Source of the DNA: Rhodosorus marinus
Lineage: Eukaryota > Rhodophyta > Stylonematophyceae > Stylonematales > Stylonemataceae
Reading direction: 5' to 3'
NCBI GenBank assembly: GCA_029953675.1
Contig: JAMWBK010000010.1
Location: 1,407,001 to 1,471,000, forward strand
DNA length: 64,000 nt
The notes under the pieces were generated by a model. It saw only the letters and a list, made by a program, of their open reading frames with translations. It was not told the origin of the DNA and searched no databases. Below are positions 11,915-24,435 of this stretch, in pieces (within the stretch, counting starts at the first letter, position 1; the number at the start of each line of letters is the position of its first letter). Made by a program: the position numbers and the translations under genes.

Positions 11915-14900
11915 ATGATGAATGCTGCGGACTTGGGTCGTGGGCTGTGTTTTCCTTCTCGTCCTGGATTTGTTGGGACACTGAATAGCGTCGGACGAGG
12001 CTCCAGGCGGAGCTGTGTGGAGTATAGAAGAAGTCATGGGCAGGGACTGGCGTTGAGGATGACCCTCGAGCAGCCTTCAGGGGAGGAGGATGGGCAGGTA
12101 AGAAACCACATGGAGTGCGACGTGGGAAAAATCGTGCAGTGATAATCGCGAACAAGCTAGCCTTGTACTCGTTGGTGTTTTCCCTGTGCTGCTCCGATGC
12201 GGGGGTGGCATGAATTTTTGTTTTGTTCGCCGCATTTGGCATTCCCGAGTACTTGAGGGGGTTTGGAACACTCGGGCCTCTGCATGGAATCCATGGGTCT
12301 GAAAATTCCTTGTTGTTGATTAGGACAAGCCGCAACGACGTGGACGCCCAAGGAAGAAGCCCCTGGCAGAGGACGAAACCGAGGCAACCACTGAAAAAGC
12401 AAGGGGGCGAAGAAAAATGGAGTCTGATGGTACGTTACCAAGATAATTCCTTACTCTGCGTACCGTACCGCAGATGATCGTTTACTTCAGACGTATTCTA
12501 ACGACGCAGCCTTTTCTTCGTGACATGGGCACGCGGACGTACAGAAGAAGGTGAGCCGAATGCCAATTCGACAACAGGTAGTAACGAAAATACTGACAAG
12601 AACGTGGAAACTGATGAAGGCTATGAGGATGATGCGGTCGCTGGTGATGACCTGGCCAAGCTTATTTTTGATGAGCTCAATATCGAAGGGTACGTCCTAC
12701 CCCTGGTTAGAAGCTCGGAGTGGATGCTCCTCACCATTTATGCACTAATCACTCGAACGGATATCTATCTATTCACTCCTTGCTGGCTACTCAGGCGCCC
12801 TCGTTCAAAGAAGGAGCAGGAAGAAGACGATCGCAAGTTCGATGAATTTCTTAAACGAGGTGGGGAACCTGAAGAATTGTGGGCAGAGATCGAGGAAGGA
12901 GATGATGCAGATAGCTCAGGAGGTACTTTCGGCGAAACCACCCTGATCAAGTTGCACTAATGACAACTCCGGAGGTGGTTCCTAAACCTACCTCTACGTT
13001 TCAACACTTGTTCAAGGCGCGTCTGTACTGAACGGAGCCGCCGTCCAGAGCCGACTAAGGCTTGATTCGGACGCGGAGGAGACGGAAGAGGACGATCTGT
13101 TAGCATCTACCTCCAAAGGTGCAACCTCAGTCCTCGTGGACGGAGATGACGTTGACGAAAACGCGTGTGTCCGGCCTTGATAAAAACTTGCTTAATTGTT
13201 ACTTTTTCGCAGCTGTTTTATCTTAACTGAGGAAGCGAAACTGTTTTTTGTTTGGACAGCTTGGAGGATGTCGATGACGATGAGGATCTCAGTCTGTTCA
13301 CAGATCTCGGAATCGAAGACCTTGACGGAGAAGCATCTGATGGTCCTCAAAACGAGGATGAAGAGGATATGAGCTACATTGATGGCTACTTCGAGAACAG
13401 GCGAGATGCTGATGCCGTAAGTCCCATACAGCGAAGATTGCTTCCGTCCGTGTTCTTTGGCTTTTAACTGTTCTTCTTTGAGAAGCTTGTCGATTTTTGG
13501 CAACCCTGGGCTCGTTGTTCAGTTGCCACACGTTTCCCATCAGGGTCTCATGCATGTTGCAGAGCTTTCCTGTCCACGGCTTGCTATATGGACAAAAGTT
13601 TGGCACTTTTGTATCTAAATTTGCTTGTGCGCATCCGCGTGACTGATCTTACTACAGGATGCCAGCGGACGAGGCGACGAAGAAGATGACGACTCCGATG
13701 GTGCGGGCGAAGACGACGATGATGACGACGATGATGACGACGATGACGACTTCGATGAGTATGACGATATTCTTGTTGAAGACACTACCCAGGTCGACGA
13801 CGACATTGGCGAGACCTATACGTTCACATCGGTGCCCGCCGAGGAGGAGGATGTCTATGATGACGACGATGGGGATGTTGTTGAGGTCTCGGAAGAAGAG
13901 GCAACCACGAAGGTAGCAAAGAAGACGCCGAAGAGAAGTGCGCTTGGCACGGATGCCGAACTTCTCGCATGTAGGGAACAAAACGCCTTAAAACAAACTC
14001 ATGTAGCTGATGAAGTCATATTTTCAACAGTGAACTAACGGTCAAGTCTTAATGCTCATCCGTTAGTGCTCAGCAACACATCTAGCACAAAAGTCCAAAA
14101 GAGTAGTGCTGAACCACTGAAAACGAAGGAAAAGGGTAAGTGGCCTGCCAAGAAACTTTGAATGTTGCGCGAGCCCTACTAAGTCGATCAGCGATTGAAC
14201 CTGCTTCTCCTCTCGTTCAGAATCTGCAGAAGCCGCTGCTCAGTTGGAGGAGGTAGAGGATGACTATGACGAGGAAGACCTCTTCGATGAGGAAGAGGAG
14301 GAAGTGAAGACCCTGGAGGACTACGACGAGGATGACAGAGACGAGATTGACCAGTATATCGGCGAGATGGCCACCCAAAGAGGAGTTACTGCGAAAGTTC
14401 TTGATGTAAATGAGGATGAGTATATAACGGTTACCGAGGGTCCAGACAAGGACTTTATTTGGGGCGACGACCTCGCTGAAGAAGACAAGGTTGCCTTCGA
14501 CGCTGGACTAGATGAAGCCCCAAGGTAGGCACCGCGCGATCTTTGGTTTACTTTCTGAGCATACCTTCTGACAAAAACGAGTGCGGTTTGTATCAAATCT
14601 CCGAAGGATTGGAATCTTTGGAGGTACGGCGAAAGAAGCGGCGAGGCGAGGAGAGATTGTCGAGGGAAGCTCCGACTGGTTTGCTAGACAACTGTTCGAG
14701 AAGTCGTTATCCGTCCAGGAAACAAACGGCCTTGCATGGCTGAAATGGGTCAAGGGAGTGGGAGCCCCTCCGCCGGAAATAGAAGAGATTATGGCAACAA
14801 GATTCCCAAAACCGAAACTGGTACACTAGTGGAGCTGCGCTCGTAGTCCTCGTCGTCGATGAGCTTGTCGGCTAACACGCATTCGTATTGCTTTGTGGCA

Positions 14901-15447
14901 CCCCAGGGTACCATCGTCGCGACACCAACTCCCATGGTGTCTCTTTCCGCCGATGAGGACGAAGCCGATGAGGACGACGAAGATGAAGATGAAGCTGACA
15001 TTGAATCAGATGATTCGGAAATACTGGATGTTGAGGAAACTGACGATGATGCCGAAGATGTGGATGATACTGGGGATGTGGACGACGTGGCGGACGTTGC
15101 TCAAGACTTAGGATTGGATGTAGACTTGGACGAGATTAATGTTGCGGATGAGAACTCGTAGGCACGTGGCGAGTGCACTGATGATATGTGACTAACTCTG
15201 CTCTTGATCTTGACCGTTGTTTAGCTTTCGCAACTATCAGAGCCTCGCTTCTGCGAACCCTTGGTTTAGGCAGGAACCAATCATTCTCAGGCGACTTCGC
15301 TGCGTTAGTTTCTCACTATTCCTTTCCCTGAGAACAATCGCATTCCACAACTGGCCGTCTATTAAGGGTTCCGAATATGCTAAGTGACTTTAGGTGGGAC
15401 TTCAGCTCTCCGTTCATCAACTTCTTAGTGAATTTGGAATTAAATGA
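11915..15447 (+). CDS. Unrecognised very acidic AT-hook protein, probably plastid-targeted
   Basis: Thirteen exons that join in phase to 716 residues: 11915-12097, 12324-12429, 12545-12689, 12795-12922, 13017-13164, 13260-13416, 13658-13970, 14067-14135, 14221-14524, 14607-14820, 14907-15157, 15225-15303, 15394-15447. The leader (about 1-50) is Arg/Ser-rich with R-P-G-F-V-G, like a transit peptide. Three AT-hook-like motifs follow: R-R-G-R-P-R-K-K-P (66-74), A-R-G-R-R-K (87-92) and G-R-P-R-S-K-K (145-151). Most of the rest is Asp/Glu-rich, with a run of 13 Asp at about 308-320. An ordered block spans about 430-590 (D-E-Y-I-T-V-T-E-G-P-D-K-D-F and W-L-K-W-V-K-G-V-G-A-P). The short C-terminus ends V-H-Q-L-L-S-E-F-G-I-K. 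A plastid nucleoid or transcription role is only a guess. I do not recognise the family. Confidence 0.75.
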
Positions 15448-15716
15448 CTAAGCTTGGTGGCTGCTCTGGATCTCGGGCCACGAATACATCCAACCGAAAT
15501 AGTTGGCGTGCCATTAGGACTATCATTGAATTGTTTCCTCAAAGCTGAGCGTCTTCGTACAAGCTGAAGATTTCTCACGCCTCGATTGTGGCGCATCATT
15601 TCGTGGCTCGGCAGCGTGTCTTGGCTGTGCTATGTGCTCCATTGGTCGTCCACGAGGGCCCTGTTTTCAACTCGCTGAGCTGGTACAAAATACAGATACA
15701 TTCTTTTTCAATTGAA

Positions 15717-16749
15717 TCATAAAAGCCTTGTCTGTATAAAGCTCGGCGTTTCGATATAGCGGAAAAGATGCTGTCTAGCAGTCTTTTCAGGGTTGATCTG
15801 TACATCTGCGCTGGTCACCGCTACCAGCGAACCGTTTTCAGGAACCTCGGAGTGCCCTTCAGCCCAGCTCAAAAGTTTGCTCGTGATAATCGATGGTGGG
15901 GTCCAGTCGGGTTCCGCTTTGCCGTTGTTCATGTTTCGATGGATCGTGGTGTCAAGTACCTAAAGAAAAACTGATCAGTCAGAGATTCAATTCATTTCGC
16001 CAACAAACCTGAGGCTTGATGGCCTGATGAAAGAAACAATCTGGCGCGCGGCTCACCACCGGGACAATTCCAATCACACGAACACCCTCCGGCAATTCGG
16101 TCCCAACGCTCAAAGCGACGGTTCTCACGATTTGATGGAGGGCAGCTTTTGCTATACTATATCCAATCGTATGTGTCTGCGAAAATGCTGCTACAGAACC
16201 CAAGAAGAAGAGCAGCCCCCCGGGCTTGATGAATTGGCAGGCTAGCTTCGCGGTTACCAGGCTCGCATCGACGTTGGTGTGCATCATGAAATCAACGGAT
16301 TCAAATAGCTCATCCGAGCCTAATCCTTCCGCTGTGAAACCAATCGTCGTATTGAACATTACATCGAAGGGTCTTGGGTCTTTAAAGGATTCGCTTATCA
16401 TTCGATTGGCGAAGCTAACCTGAGAGCGTGGTGGTGCTCCAGGGGGCAAGCATAGCGAATGATCGCAAGTAGGGGCTTCAAAATTATCTATCGAACAGAC
16501 CTGGTATCCTTTCAGTTCTAACAACTCAACCTCTACTAGTCGAAAGGCTTATGAGACACTCACCTCGTACCCAGCCTCCTTAAACACCGCCGAGTACGCA
16601 CTCCCCAGTTCAGATCCACCTCCAAAGGCAAACGCAACCTTCGCATTCATTGCTACCCTTATCCTAGCAGGGTTCTTCTTATCCTTCCACAAACTCCCCG
16701 TTCGTCCACTCTTCCATAGTCCACCTCCCCCAACAAACCCACATTCCAT
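15717..16749 (-). CDS. QDPR: Quinoid dihydropteridine reductase (SDR family)
   Basis: Three exons: 16749-16564, 16500-16057 and 15959-15717, all phase 0. The enzyme recycles quinoid dihydrobiopterin with NADH. The core opens with A-F-A-F-G-G-G-S-E-L-G-S (Rossmann glycine loop). It carries the G-Y-S-I-A-K-A-A-L-H-Q active-site Tyr/Lys pair and ends with the QDPR-specific stretch V-L-D-T-T-I-H-R-N-M and D-W-T-P-P, then G-S-L-V-A-V-T-S. From the ATG at 16749 it is 290 residues; from an internal ATG at 16650 it is 257, nearer the usual length. The extra 33 residues (M-E-C-G-F-V-G-G...) are basic with an early Phe, so they may be a targeting leader. The gene converges with the acidic protein gene 270 bases away. 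Confidence 0.88.
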
Positions 16750-19205
16750 GATGCCACACCCCTCTGAATCCCAACCCCCTCGATTCGCAAAACTACTACA
16801 ACGCTCGTCTCTAACTAAACCAATTCACCTAATCCTTTATTCCAACTTTACTCTCCTTTAGTATCCTTCCACGAAATGCCCTAGCAGAACTTTCATGCAG
16901 ATTCCCTCACGCTCCATTCCCCTTCTTCAATGGCCCAACATCGGCACCGAACACGACCCCCGGGCTAACATGAATAAAATTGATTGAAATATAAATCAAA
17001 AATGAGATCAGTCCGGTATAGTTGGACAAATTAAGATCCGCAGTCATTATAAATTTATTGATATAATAATTGGTTAATTAGTGAATAATGATTGAAAATA
17101 CTTATGTAATTATGTAGTTTTTAAATACATCTTTAACGGATCCTTGAAAAAGGAGGGCGGGGGGGGATGGGCTGACGAAACGTTTTCGAGTAATGGGGAA
17201 TGAAATGGATGTGTTTTGGTCTTGTTTTGCTAATGGATGGCGTTGCGGGATTGTGAGTAGAAATATGGTTTTTTGAGTAGAGGATGGACGTGTACGATAA
17301 GCTGTTTGCATGTTTCCGGGAGATGGTGGGTTTTTGAGAACGTTTCTGCGGGTCGCTTCAGAAGTTTAGTCGGAAGGAAATGGACTCTATGGGCCTTTCG
17401 CTGTTCAGGATAGATAGTGTGTATACCAAGATCTAGAGTTTGTGAATGGATCCTGTATGAAGTTGTAGAGGTAGAGGTTCGGCCGACTTCAGTGATCTCG
17501 TAGAAACAGCAGGATGCTAGCAGTATCAGAGATCAAAGTAGAAACGAGCTGCAGGTATCGTAGCAGACTGACATGAACCCGGGGTGATTACATGTTCCTC
17601 CTCCCTGGTGTGCGGCTGCGCACACACGCCGCCCTGGGTCCAAAGTCTCGCTATTCCGGTCGGTCTATAACAATCTCCTTAGCTGTCCGATGAAGATTCG
17701 AGTAAGATGTACCCAAGCATTCGTATTTAGTCCTGGTAAAGTGTGAAATTATTGTTCCTAACTTCTCCTTTAAGGAGATCGGATTTCCTGTTTGCTCATC
17801 CGGCACGCTCAGCTAATGTTGCTGCTGTGAATGTCACGTTCTGGTATGAAACGGTTTCCATGAACCCTTAGGCACACGCAAAATAGGTGACAGCCTAGTA
17901 AGCCTATTTATTGATGAGTTCAGTGGATCCATCTGAGTCTACTCCGTGCAGAAGAAGAGTGAAATCTATCAGCCTTTTGCGGAATAAGAAGCGTGTTTCG
18001 AGACGGGAGCGAGGTTTAAGCTACGGCACATGGCGTTCCAGAGTCATCCCATAGCAGCAAGTGAGTCTTGTAAAATGTGAGAGGAAGCAAAGATGCGACG
18101 GGAAAAAACGGAAACGGAGAGACCTTGGGGCCCTTTTTCGATCATGGAGTTCTTAAGTGCACCTCGCCTCGATTCAGTTTCGAGTATTCAGGGTGAAGCT
18201 GGGCTCATCACCAGGGCACCCTGTTCGTCCCGATGTATACGTTCAATCTTCATAGTGCATATTTTCCAGTTATGCGCAACATGAACACGTCGACCCAAAC
18301 CTAAGAAAACCAAACCTATACACCAAAGGTGAACCCCAACTCGCGGATATTCTGTACCTCAACTAGCTTGATAAAAAATCCTTCAGACCTCCGATCAAAT
18401 CAGAGCTCCTCCTTACTCTGAAGTTCAAAAGTCTTCGGAACACCCAAACGTTCCATTTCTTAACCTTCTAGAAGAACTGAAGTCTCATCCTTACCTCATA
18501 GCGAAACTCTGAAAACCAGACGCGAACTTCCAACTTCATCAGAAGGCCTAATTTCAATTTGGAAGAAAAAAAACTCCACTCCTCGTTGTTCCAACAACCA
18601 TGTTTTATGAATTTCAAAAATAAAACAATCCTTTCGTTGATCAATTCTATTGGCCATTCAACTATTTTCTACAATTTAATTGGACTATATAATATTAAAA
18701 TACAAAGTAAAAAAGACGAAGATGGTTCTCACCAATAATTTCTAACAAAAAATAAAACCACATCCAGAGCTCGATTCCGACCTCAAATTGACTGCATGAC
18801 AGTAAAAGTCATTAATTTCCATCCCGTTGAACAGAAAATTTGGATACAAAAATTGGTAATATTATAAGAATAATAGTTTTAGATTGTGTGTCAGCTTGAT
18901 CATATTGAGAGGGTTAAGTGTCATAGGTTTTTATTTTTATTTTTGTGCTTATTGAATGAAGAACGGAGGGTTAGTTGCGGTTGAGCGGGTGGGGACTGTT
19001 TGTTGAGGGGACGGTTGGAGGTATGCTGGAGGAGTAAGTATATCTTGCAAAGGGTTTAGTAGTTTTCTTAGTTTTTGTTTTCCACGGGAGAGAACGAATT
19101 TCTCTGTTGATTGGATTCTAGTTGGAGGTATCTTGGACAATTTAGTTTTTACACGTTGGAGGTTTTGTCGTTTGTCGCTGCGCTTTTTTTGTTGCGGGTC
19201 GAATC
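16750..19205. other. 2.4-kb intergenic region between divergent QDPR and histidine-phosphatase genes
   Basis: No supported exon. Two AT-rich blocks (about 16970-17110 and 18590-18910) flank a more balanced middle. A weak 7-bp hairpin (gtgtgcg/cgcacac) lies at 17608-17625. The promoters of both neighbours must lie here. Confidence 0.6.
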
Positions 19206-20090
19206 ATGGGGTCGTTGGTGGATAGGAGACTTTGTGAGAGGCTTGGTGAGGGTGTTAGAGCTGGAGATTTGAGGAGCGGAGAGAAAATTTTGCATTTGAT
19301 ACGTCATGGCCAGGGTTCGCACAATCTTGAGGCTTTGATGCAGAATTCTGTCTGCGTGTGCGCTACTGATGGGCGACCGAATTGCTGCTATAACAACCCT
19401 GAACATTTTGATCCGCGTCTTACAGAGTGCGTAGTTTCTTGCTATTCTACGTTATGCAGGTTCTTATTTTTTGGTGATTGTTTTCTGAATGCTCCGCCTT
19501 CCCCTTTTCATTTTGGAGTGAAGTCTTGGACGCGAGCAAGCGTCAAGTCTTAGCAAGCGTGGTCTTACTCCGGATTTGATTGTAGTGAGCCCGCTTACCC
19601 GGACGCTGCAAACTGCTTCTCTCGCATTTCCAGAAACTAAGATACCCATGCTTGTCAAGGAGGACATTCGTGAAGTGCTTGGTCTTCATGAGTGTGACAG
19701 ACGCAGGAAAATCTCGGAGGTCAGGAAGGACTTTCACTATCCCACTTTTGGAGATGAGCTGGACGAGGAAGACCTCAGATTCAAATCATATTATCCAGGT
19801 TCGTTGAAGGCCTCAGGCTTCGTTCAAGCCTAGCACACCTGGTAGGCGCTAATCTCCGTCGATCTATCTGCGGTAAACTAACAGAGCTGGAGCCCCACGA
19901 GCACGTTTGGAAGCGCGGAACGAATATATTGGACTGGATAGCGGAGAGACCTGAGAAAGAATTGGCACTCGTTACACACAGTGGTTTTCTTCGTAGGTTC
20001 ATCGTCGGTTCCGTGGCCTGCTACGATGATGACTTGAAACGGTCGTGGACGACGGGCGAGGCTCGCTCCGTTGTAATCACGTTTGATTAA
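19206..20090 (+). CDS. Histidine phosphatase (phosphoglycerate-mutase-like)
   Basis: Three exons, 19206-19426, 19524-19798 and 19885-20090, join to 233 residues. The catalytic R-H-G motif is L-I-R-H-G-Q-G-S-H-N with nucleophile His34. Family blocks follow across the first splice (L-T-D-L-G-R-E-Q-A), then V-V-S-P-L-T-R-T-L-Q-T-A, an E-V-L-G-L-H-E-C acid block, and the second histidine in V-T-H-S-G-F-L-R. The layout resembles plant phosphoglycerate-mutase-like proteins rather than glycolytic dPGM, so the substrate is unknown. No clear targeting leader. The first donor is GTGCGT, a variant also used by the gene at 24436-26660. Confidence 0.92.
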
Positions 20091-21914
20091 CTTAATACTT
20101 TAGCCCAAGCCCCTCCTCCTTCGAATTCTCGAATATGTTGACTGCTACTTCCGTTGACGTCACTGTGCGCGGGAATTTGGTCCCACTTTAGACCCCAATT
20201 GTCCTTGTTTTCTCTTGACTTTTCAACTTTCTGTTCGCAAGAGACTGGTACGGCCTTGAGCGACAGACTGGCAACAATGTAAAACGCTACAGAAGCTTGC
20301 CCAGCCACGAAAACCAGACATCGCCTTTACTCAAAGAGAATAGTAGAACCCGGCTGAACGATCTGTTGAGACTACTGCTTCAAACGATTACAATGTTTCT
20401 GTTCACGAGTCTTCCGAGGACAGCGCAACTATCGGAACGGCCAAGCCTTGGGTTCAAGGATGTGACAAATGTTTCCTGGAATCATTGCCCATAAAAGAGG
20501 TTGCTGCATCAACGAAGGGGTGAGCACTTCTGTTCAGCTTGGATTAGAGAACAGTCCACGTAGGGTGCGACCACTCTTGTAGACCTCGGAGAGCTGTTTG
20601 CTTGAACAAATCTCTGACGACGATCTAAAACCGTAGATACATCTCGTTTCCGAGTTCAGCACCTATACTCGAAATAATCTGTATTATCGTCTTGGCTCGT
20701 TTGTCTCACCCCGAAGGCTCAGAACATGTCCACGTGCGTGAGTTAGCATGGTGTCCTAGGGAGAGGTTCTGTGCCAACGGGGTATCCACGTGATAAAAGC
20801 GAACATGAAGCCATCACTTGGGGTCGCCGTGAAACAAGTTGACTTGTCCTTTGGGGAATCACATGAGCAAAATTTTTTCAACCTGGGGTTCTATTGTGCA
20901 GTTGGGTTTCAATTGGTTCGTTCAGAGCCAGCGTAATAACGCAGCCGATCTACAACTGATGGAGTCTATAGACTCAGCACGAGCTCACTTCAAGAGCTGG
21001 TCGGTCTTACCGAGAAACTCTTCGCTGCGGGCACGATGGGCGCAGAAGACGTTTGGGACTCAGCAGCATCCCAAAACTATATCAGGTCTCACCTCAAGGA
21101 ACTAGAACCACACGAACGCCTCAGGAAGGTGGACTAGAGATCCTAGTAGCGGGGTGACGTCTCAGCTCCTCTCCGTTACATAATCCTCATGATTTGTCCT
21201 GAGAAGCTAAGCCCACGACGTGGTGGAAGATTTCCGAACAGAGCCGCTCAAAGCCCAGGCTACCAACCAATCCAAGATCGTTCAGATCCTGGGCCGAGAA
21301 GGGCACGAACCCTGACCAACACGGTCGATTCACTCGTAACGAAATCGTTACAAAAAAATAATAGCAGTCAACTATAAAAAGTCTTCCTCGAGATCCAAAC
21401 CCACCCAATACAGCCAGTCCAGCTGCTCATCCCCATCCATTCCAAACCCCATATCAACACAACACACCCCTGTTCCCAAACCGCAAGCGGACGTCAACGC
21501 CCGAGACAACTAATTAGTACATTTCCAAATCCGATTTATATCATATACAATATAATAATACGATAAAAGAATTGTGTTTGAATATATTTAAGTTTTTGTA
21601 GCGTAAATATTGGTTTATATTATTACTATGTTTGTACTAAGATATTTCTGACAGTCCCGTACGAAGGGGAAGGGAATCAAAAGGGGGGGGGGGAGTGAGG
21701 TGTGGATGGAGTGGGGAAATTCTGTTACCTGGAAAGTCGATGAAGCAGAAGGGCTCTGCTATGAGTTGTTAGGGATCGTGGGGATGGTGTAGAGGGAGAG
21801 GAGGAGGTTATAGATACATAAATATATATGTTGAAGAAGGGCTTTTTTCTTTGAAGGGTATTGCGGAGTTTGTTTGTGGGCGATCGTGAGAGTTTAGTTG
21901 GAAATTTGGGAACA
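20091..21914. other. Intergenic region upstream of CCT5
   Basis: About 1.8 kb. No supported gene. It includes an AT-rich patch at 21510-21650 and a run of G at about 21680-21693 shortly before the CCT5 transcript. Small open frames (20297-20494, 20839-21105) show no family features. Confidence 0.55.
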
Positions 21915-24216
21915 ATGTCGATCGCATTTGATGAGGCGGGTAGGCCGTTTATTATCGTGCGTGAGCAGGATAAAAAGGAGCGGTTGAAGGGGATCGAGGC
22001 GGTTAAGGTGAGGAAACCAGGGGTTCTTCGTTGCGTTTTGTTTGCTCTAGTATATTTCGTTTGAGGGCTGAGCGTGTTCGTGTGTATTTGTGCACTGGCG
22101 ATCGTTAAGGCGAACATCGCCGCAGCGAAGGCAGTCTCTAGAACGTTGAGAAGTTCGCTTGGGCCAAAAGGCATGGACAAGATGCTGCAGAATCAAGACG
22201 GGGAGGTTACTGTTACAAATGATGGGGCTACTATTCTTCAACAAATGGATTTACAGCATCAGATAGCAAAGTTGATGGTGGAGTTATCAAAAGCGCAGGT
22301 ACAGAGCTCAGCGGTCCGAAGCACTGCTCTCACCGCCATATAGAGTGAGTCTTTCTGCATCATATCTGCGGATGGTTCTAACCACCGGTTTTTCTGCTCC
22401 GCGGTTGTGAAGGATGACGAGATTGGCGATGGTACGACGGGGGTAGTTGTTCTCTGCGGCGCTCTACTCGAACGAGCAGAACGGCTCATTGACCAAGGAA
22501 TTCACCCCAGTAGAGTTTCTGAAGGATACGAAACTGCTTGCGACTTAAGTACGGAGCTATTGGCGAGAATTTCCGACGAGATAACTCTGAACGATACCAA
22601 GTTGACGGAGATGAAGAAAGTAGCTATGACAACGTTAAACTCCAAGATCGTCAACCGTTTCAAGGACAAACTTGCGGACATATGCGTCAGCGCTGTGACA
22701 TCGGTTGCAGACTTTGAGCGGAAGGACGTCAACTTGGATTTGATTAAAGTAGAAGGGAAGGTTGGAGGCAAGCTGGAGGACACGGTGAGAATCGCTTTGC
22801 GAATTTCTCAAACGATCAAAGAGCAATAAGAGCTGGAACTGACGAGATTTGTGTCCGGCGAATATGCGTTTTAACCAGAATCTAGTCAATGGAATTCTCG
22901 CAATCGACAAGGACTTCTCTCATCCTCAAATGCCGAGGCGCGTGGAAGACGCCAAAATCTGTATCCTTACCTGTCCTTTTGAGCCCCCAAAGCCCAAAAC
23001 GAAGCACAAGCTGGAGATCGATTCAGTGGAAAAGTATAAGGACATGCAGAAAGCGGAAATGGAGTACTTTCAGGACATGGTTAAGAAGGTTAAGGACTCG
23101 GGTAAGGCCTGAAGATTACCTTTAGAAAAGCTTTTATTGCTGCAGCGGAGCTGAAGCGAATGCCACTTCATCCTTTCAGGTGCTAACCTGGTGATTTGTC
23201 AATGGGGATTCGATGATGAGGCCAACCATCTCCTTTACAAGGCGGGGCTCCCTGCTGTTCGATGGGTTGGCGGAGTTGAGATTGAATTGATCGCGCTTGC
23301 GACAGGTGGGCGAATTATTCCTAGATTTTCAGAGATTTCACCGGAAAAGTTGGGCCGTGCTGGTGTTGTAAAGGAAGTGCACTTTGGGACTACTCGAGAT
23401 AGGATGATCGTCCTCGGTAAGTTGAATCGGCTTCGGTGCTTGCCGTGCAAACGTTTTTTGAGACCTCACAGCGCTCTCTTAATGCGACGTTGTTTTAGAG
23501 GATTGCGCAAAGTCCAAAGCCGTGACAATTTTCGTGCGTGGTGGAAACCAGATGATTCTAGAGGAAGCAAAGCGCAGCATCCATGATGCTTTGTGTATAG
23601 TCAGGAACCTCGTTGTGGTATGTGGCCAACAAGGCATCCTTTGCTAGAGGAGTACTTACTTGATATGCGTTCATTGCAAGCCATTGTTGCGGTCCGCCTT
23701 GTGGAAACGTGCTGATGCTGTACTTCTAACCGTGATCCATCAACAAAAACAGGATAATCGAATTGTTTACGGAGGCGGTGCTGCAGAAATCGCCTGCTCA
23801 AATTACGTTGCCGAAAAGATGAACGAAATTCCGGGTGTAGAACAGCACGCTGTTGGTGCGTTCAGCGAGGCTTTGGACAGTGTCGTGATGGCGCTAGCGG
23901 AGAACTCGGGACTCAACCCAATCGAAAGCTTGGGTGAAATCAAAGCCCGTCAGGTACAGTTCGGTCGCTCTTCAACAGGAAGAATAGATTGTTGGCTCTG
24001 GATTTTCTAACAGATATCGCGTTCCTCACCCTCCAGGCAAATGAAAAGAACGCACATCTTGGAATTGACTGTATGGGCCTTGGCGAAAGTGACATGAAAA
24101 AGCAGAGCGTTTTCGAATCGCTGCAGAGCAAGCAGAAGCAACTTCAACATGCCACCCAAATGTGCCGAATGATTCTAAAAATCGATGATGTCATTCAGCC
24201 CTCCCGGTATGAATAG
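21915..24216 (+). CDS. CCT5: T-complex protein 1 subunit epsilon (cytosolic chaperonin CCT5)
   Basis: Eight exons join in phase to 537 residues: 21915-22007, 22110-22298, 22413-22784, 22879-23101, 23180-23416, 23499-23617, 23753-23953, 24037-24216. It is one of eight subunits of the TRiC ring that folds actin and tubulin. The ATPase signatures are N-D-G-A-T-I-L (about residue 78) and G-D-G-T-T-G (about 99). The epsilon-specific [15 protein letters not shown] stretch and [11 protein letters not shown] in the apical domain settle the paralogue. The C-terminal equatorial part carries V-Y-G-G-G-A-A-E-I and R-M-I-L-K-I-D-D-V. Length is normal; no odd residues noted. It converges with the TPR gene on the minus strand. 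Confidence 0.97.
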
Positions 24217-24435
24217 GACCACTTGTATCTCACGAAACCCTGCGTCGTCCCAGAAAGGGGGCTCTAGACCACAGCCGCTTGAAGCGCAAGCTCCAATTTT
24301 GCTTGGACTTTAAAAAGGTCTTACCGTTTGCCCTCTCCTCGGAGGAAGGGTATTTTACAGAATTAGCAATCGCACAAGTTAACTAGTTAGCCCTGAAAAA
24401 AAAAAAGCTACAACGCAACATAACGTGAAAACACT

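Noticed and set aside
13658-13806. Acidic run as a simple repeat only
   Set aside because: The Asp codons alternate GAC and GAT, and the run lies inside an exon that keeps phase on both sides, so it is coding.
17608-17625. 7-bp hairpin gtgtgcg/cgcacac
   Set aside because: Too short to stand out from chance in 64 kb.
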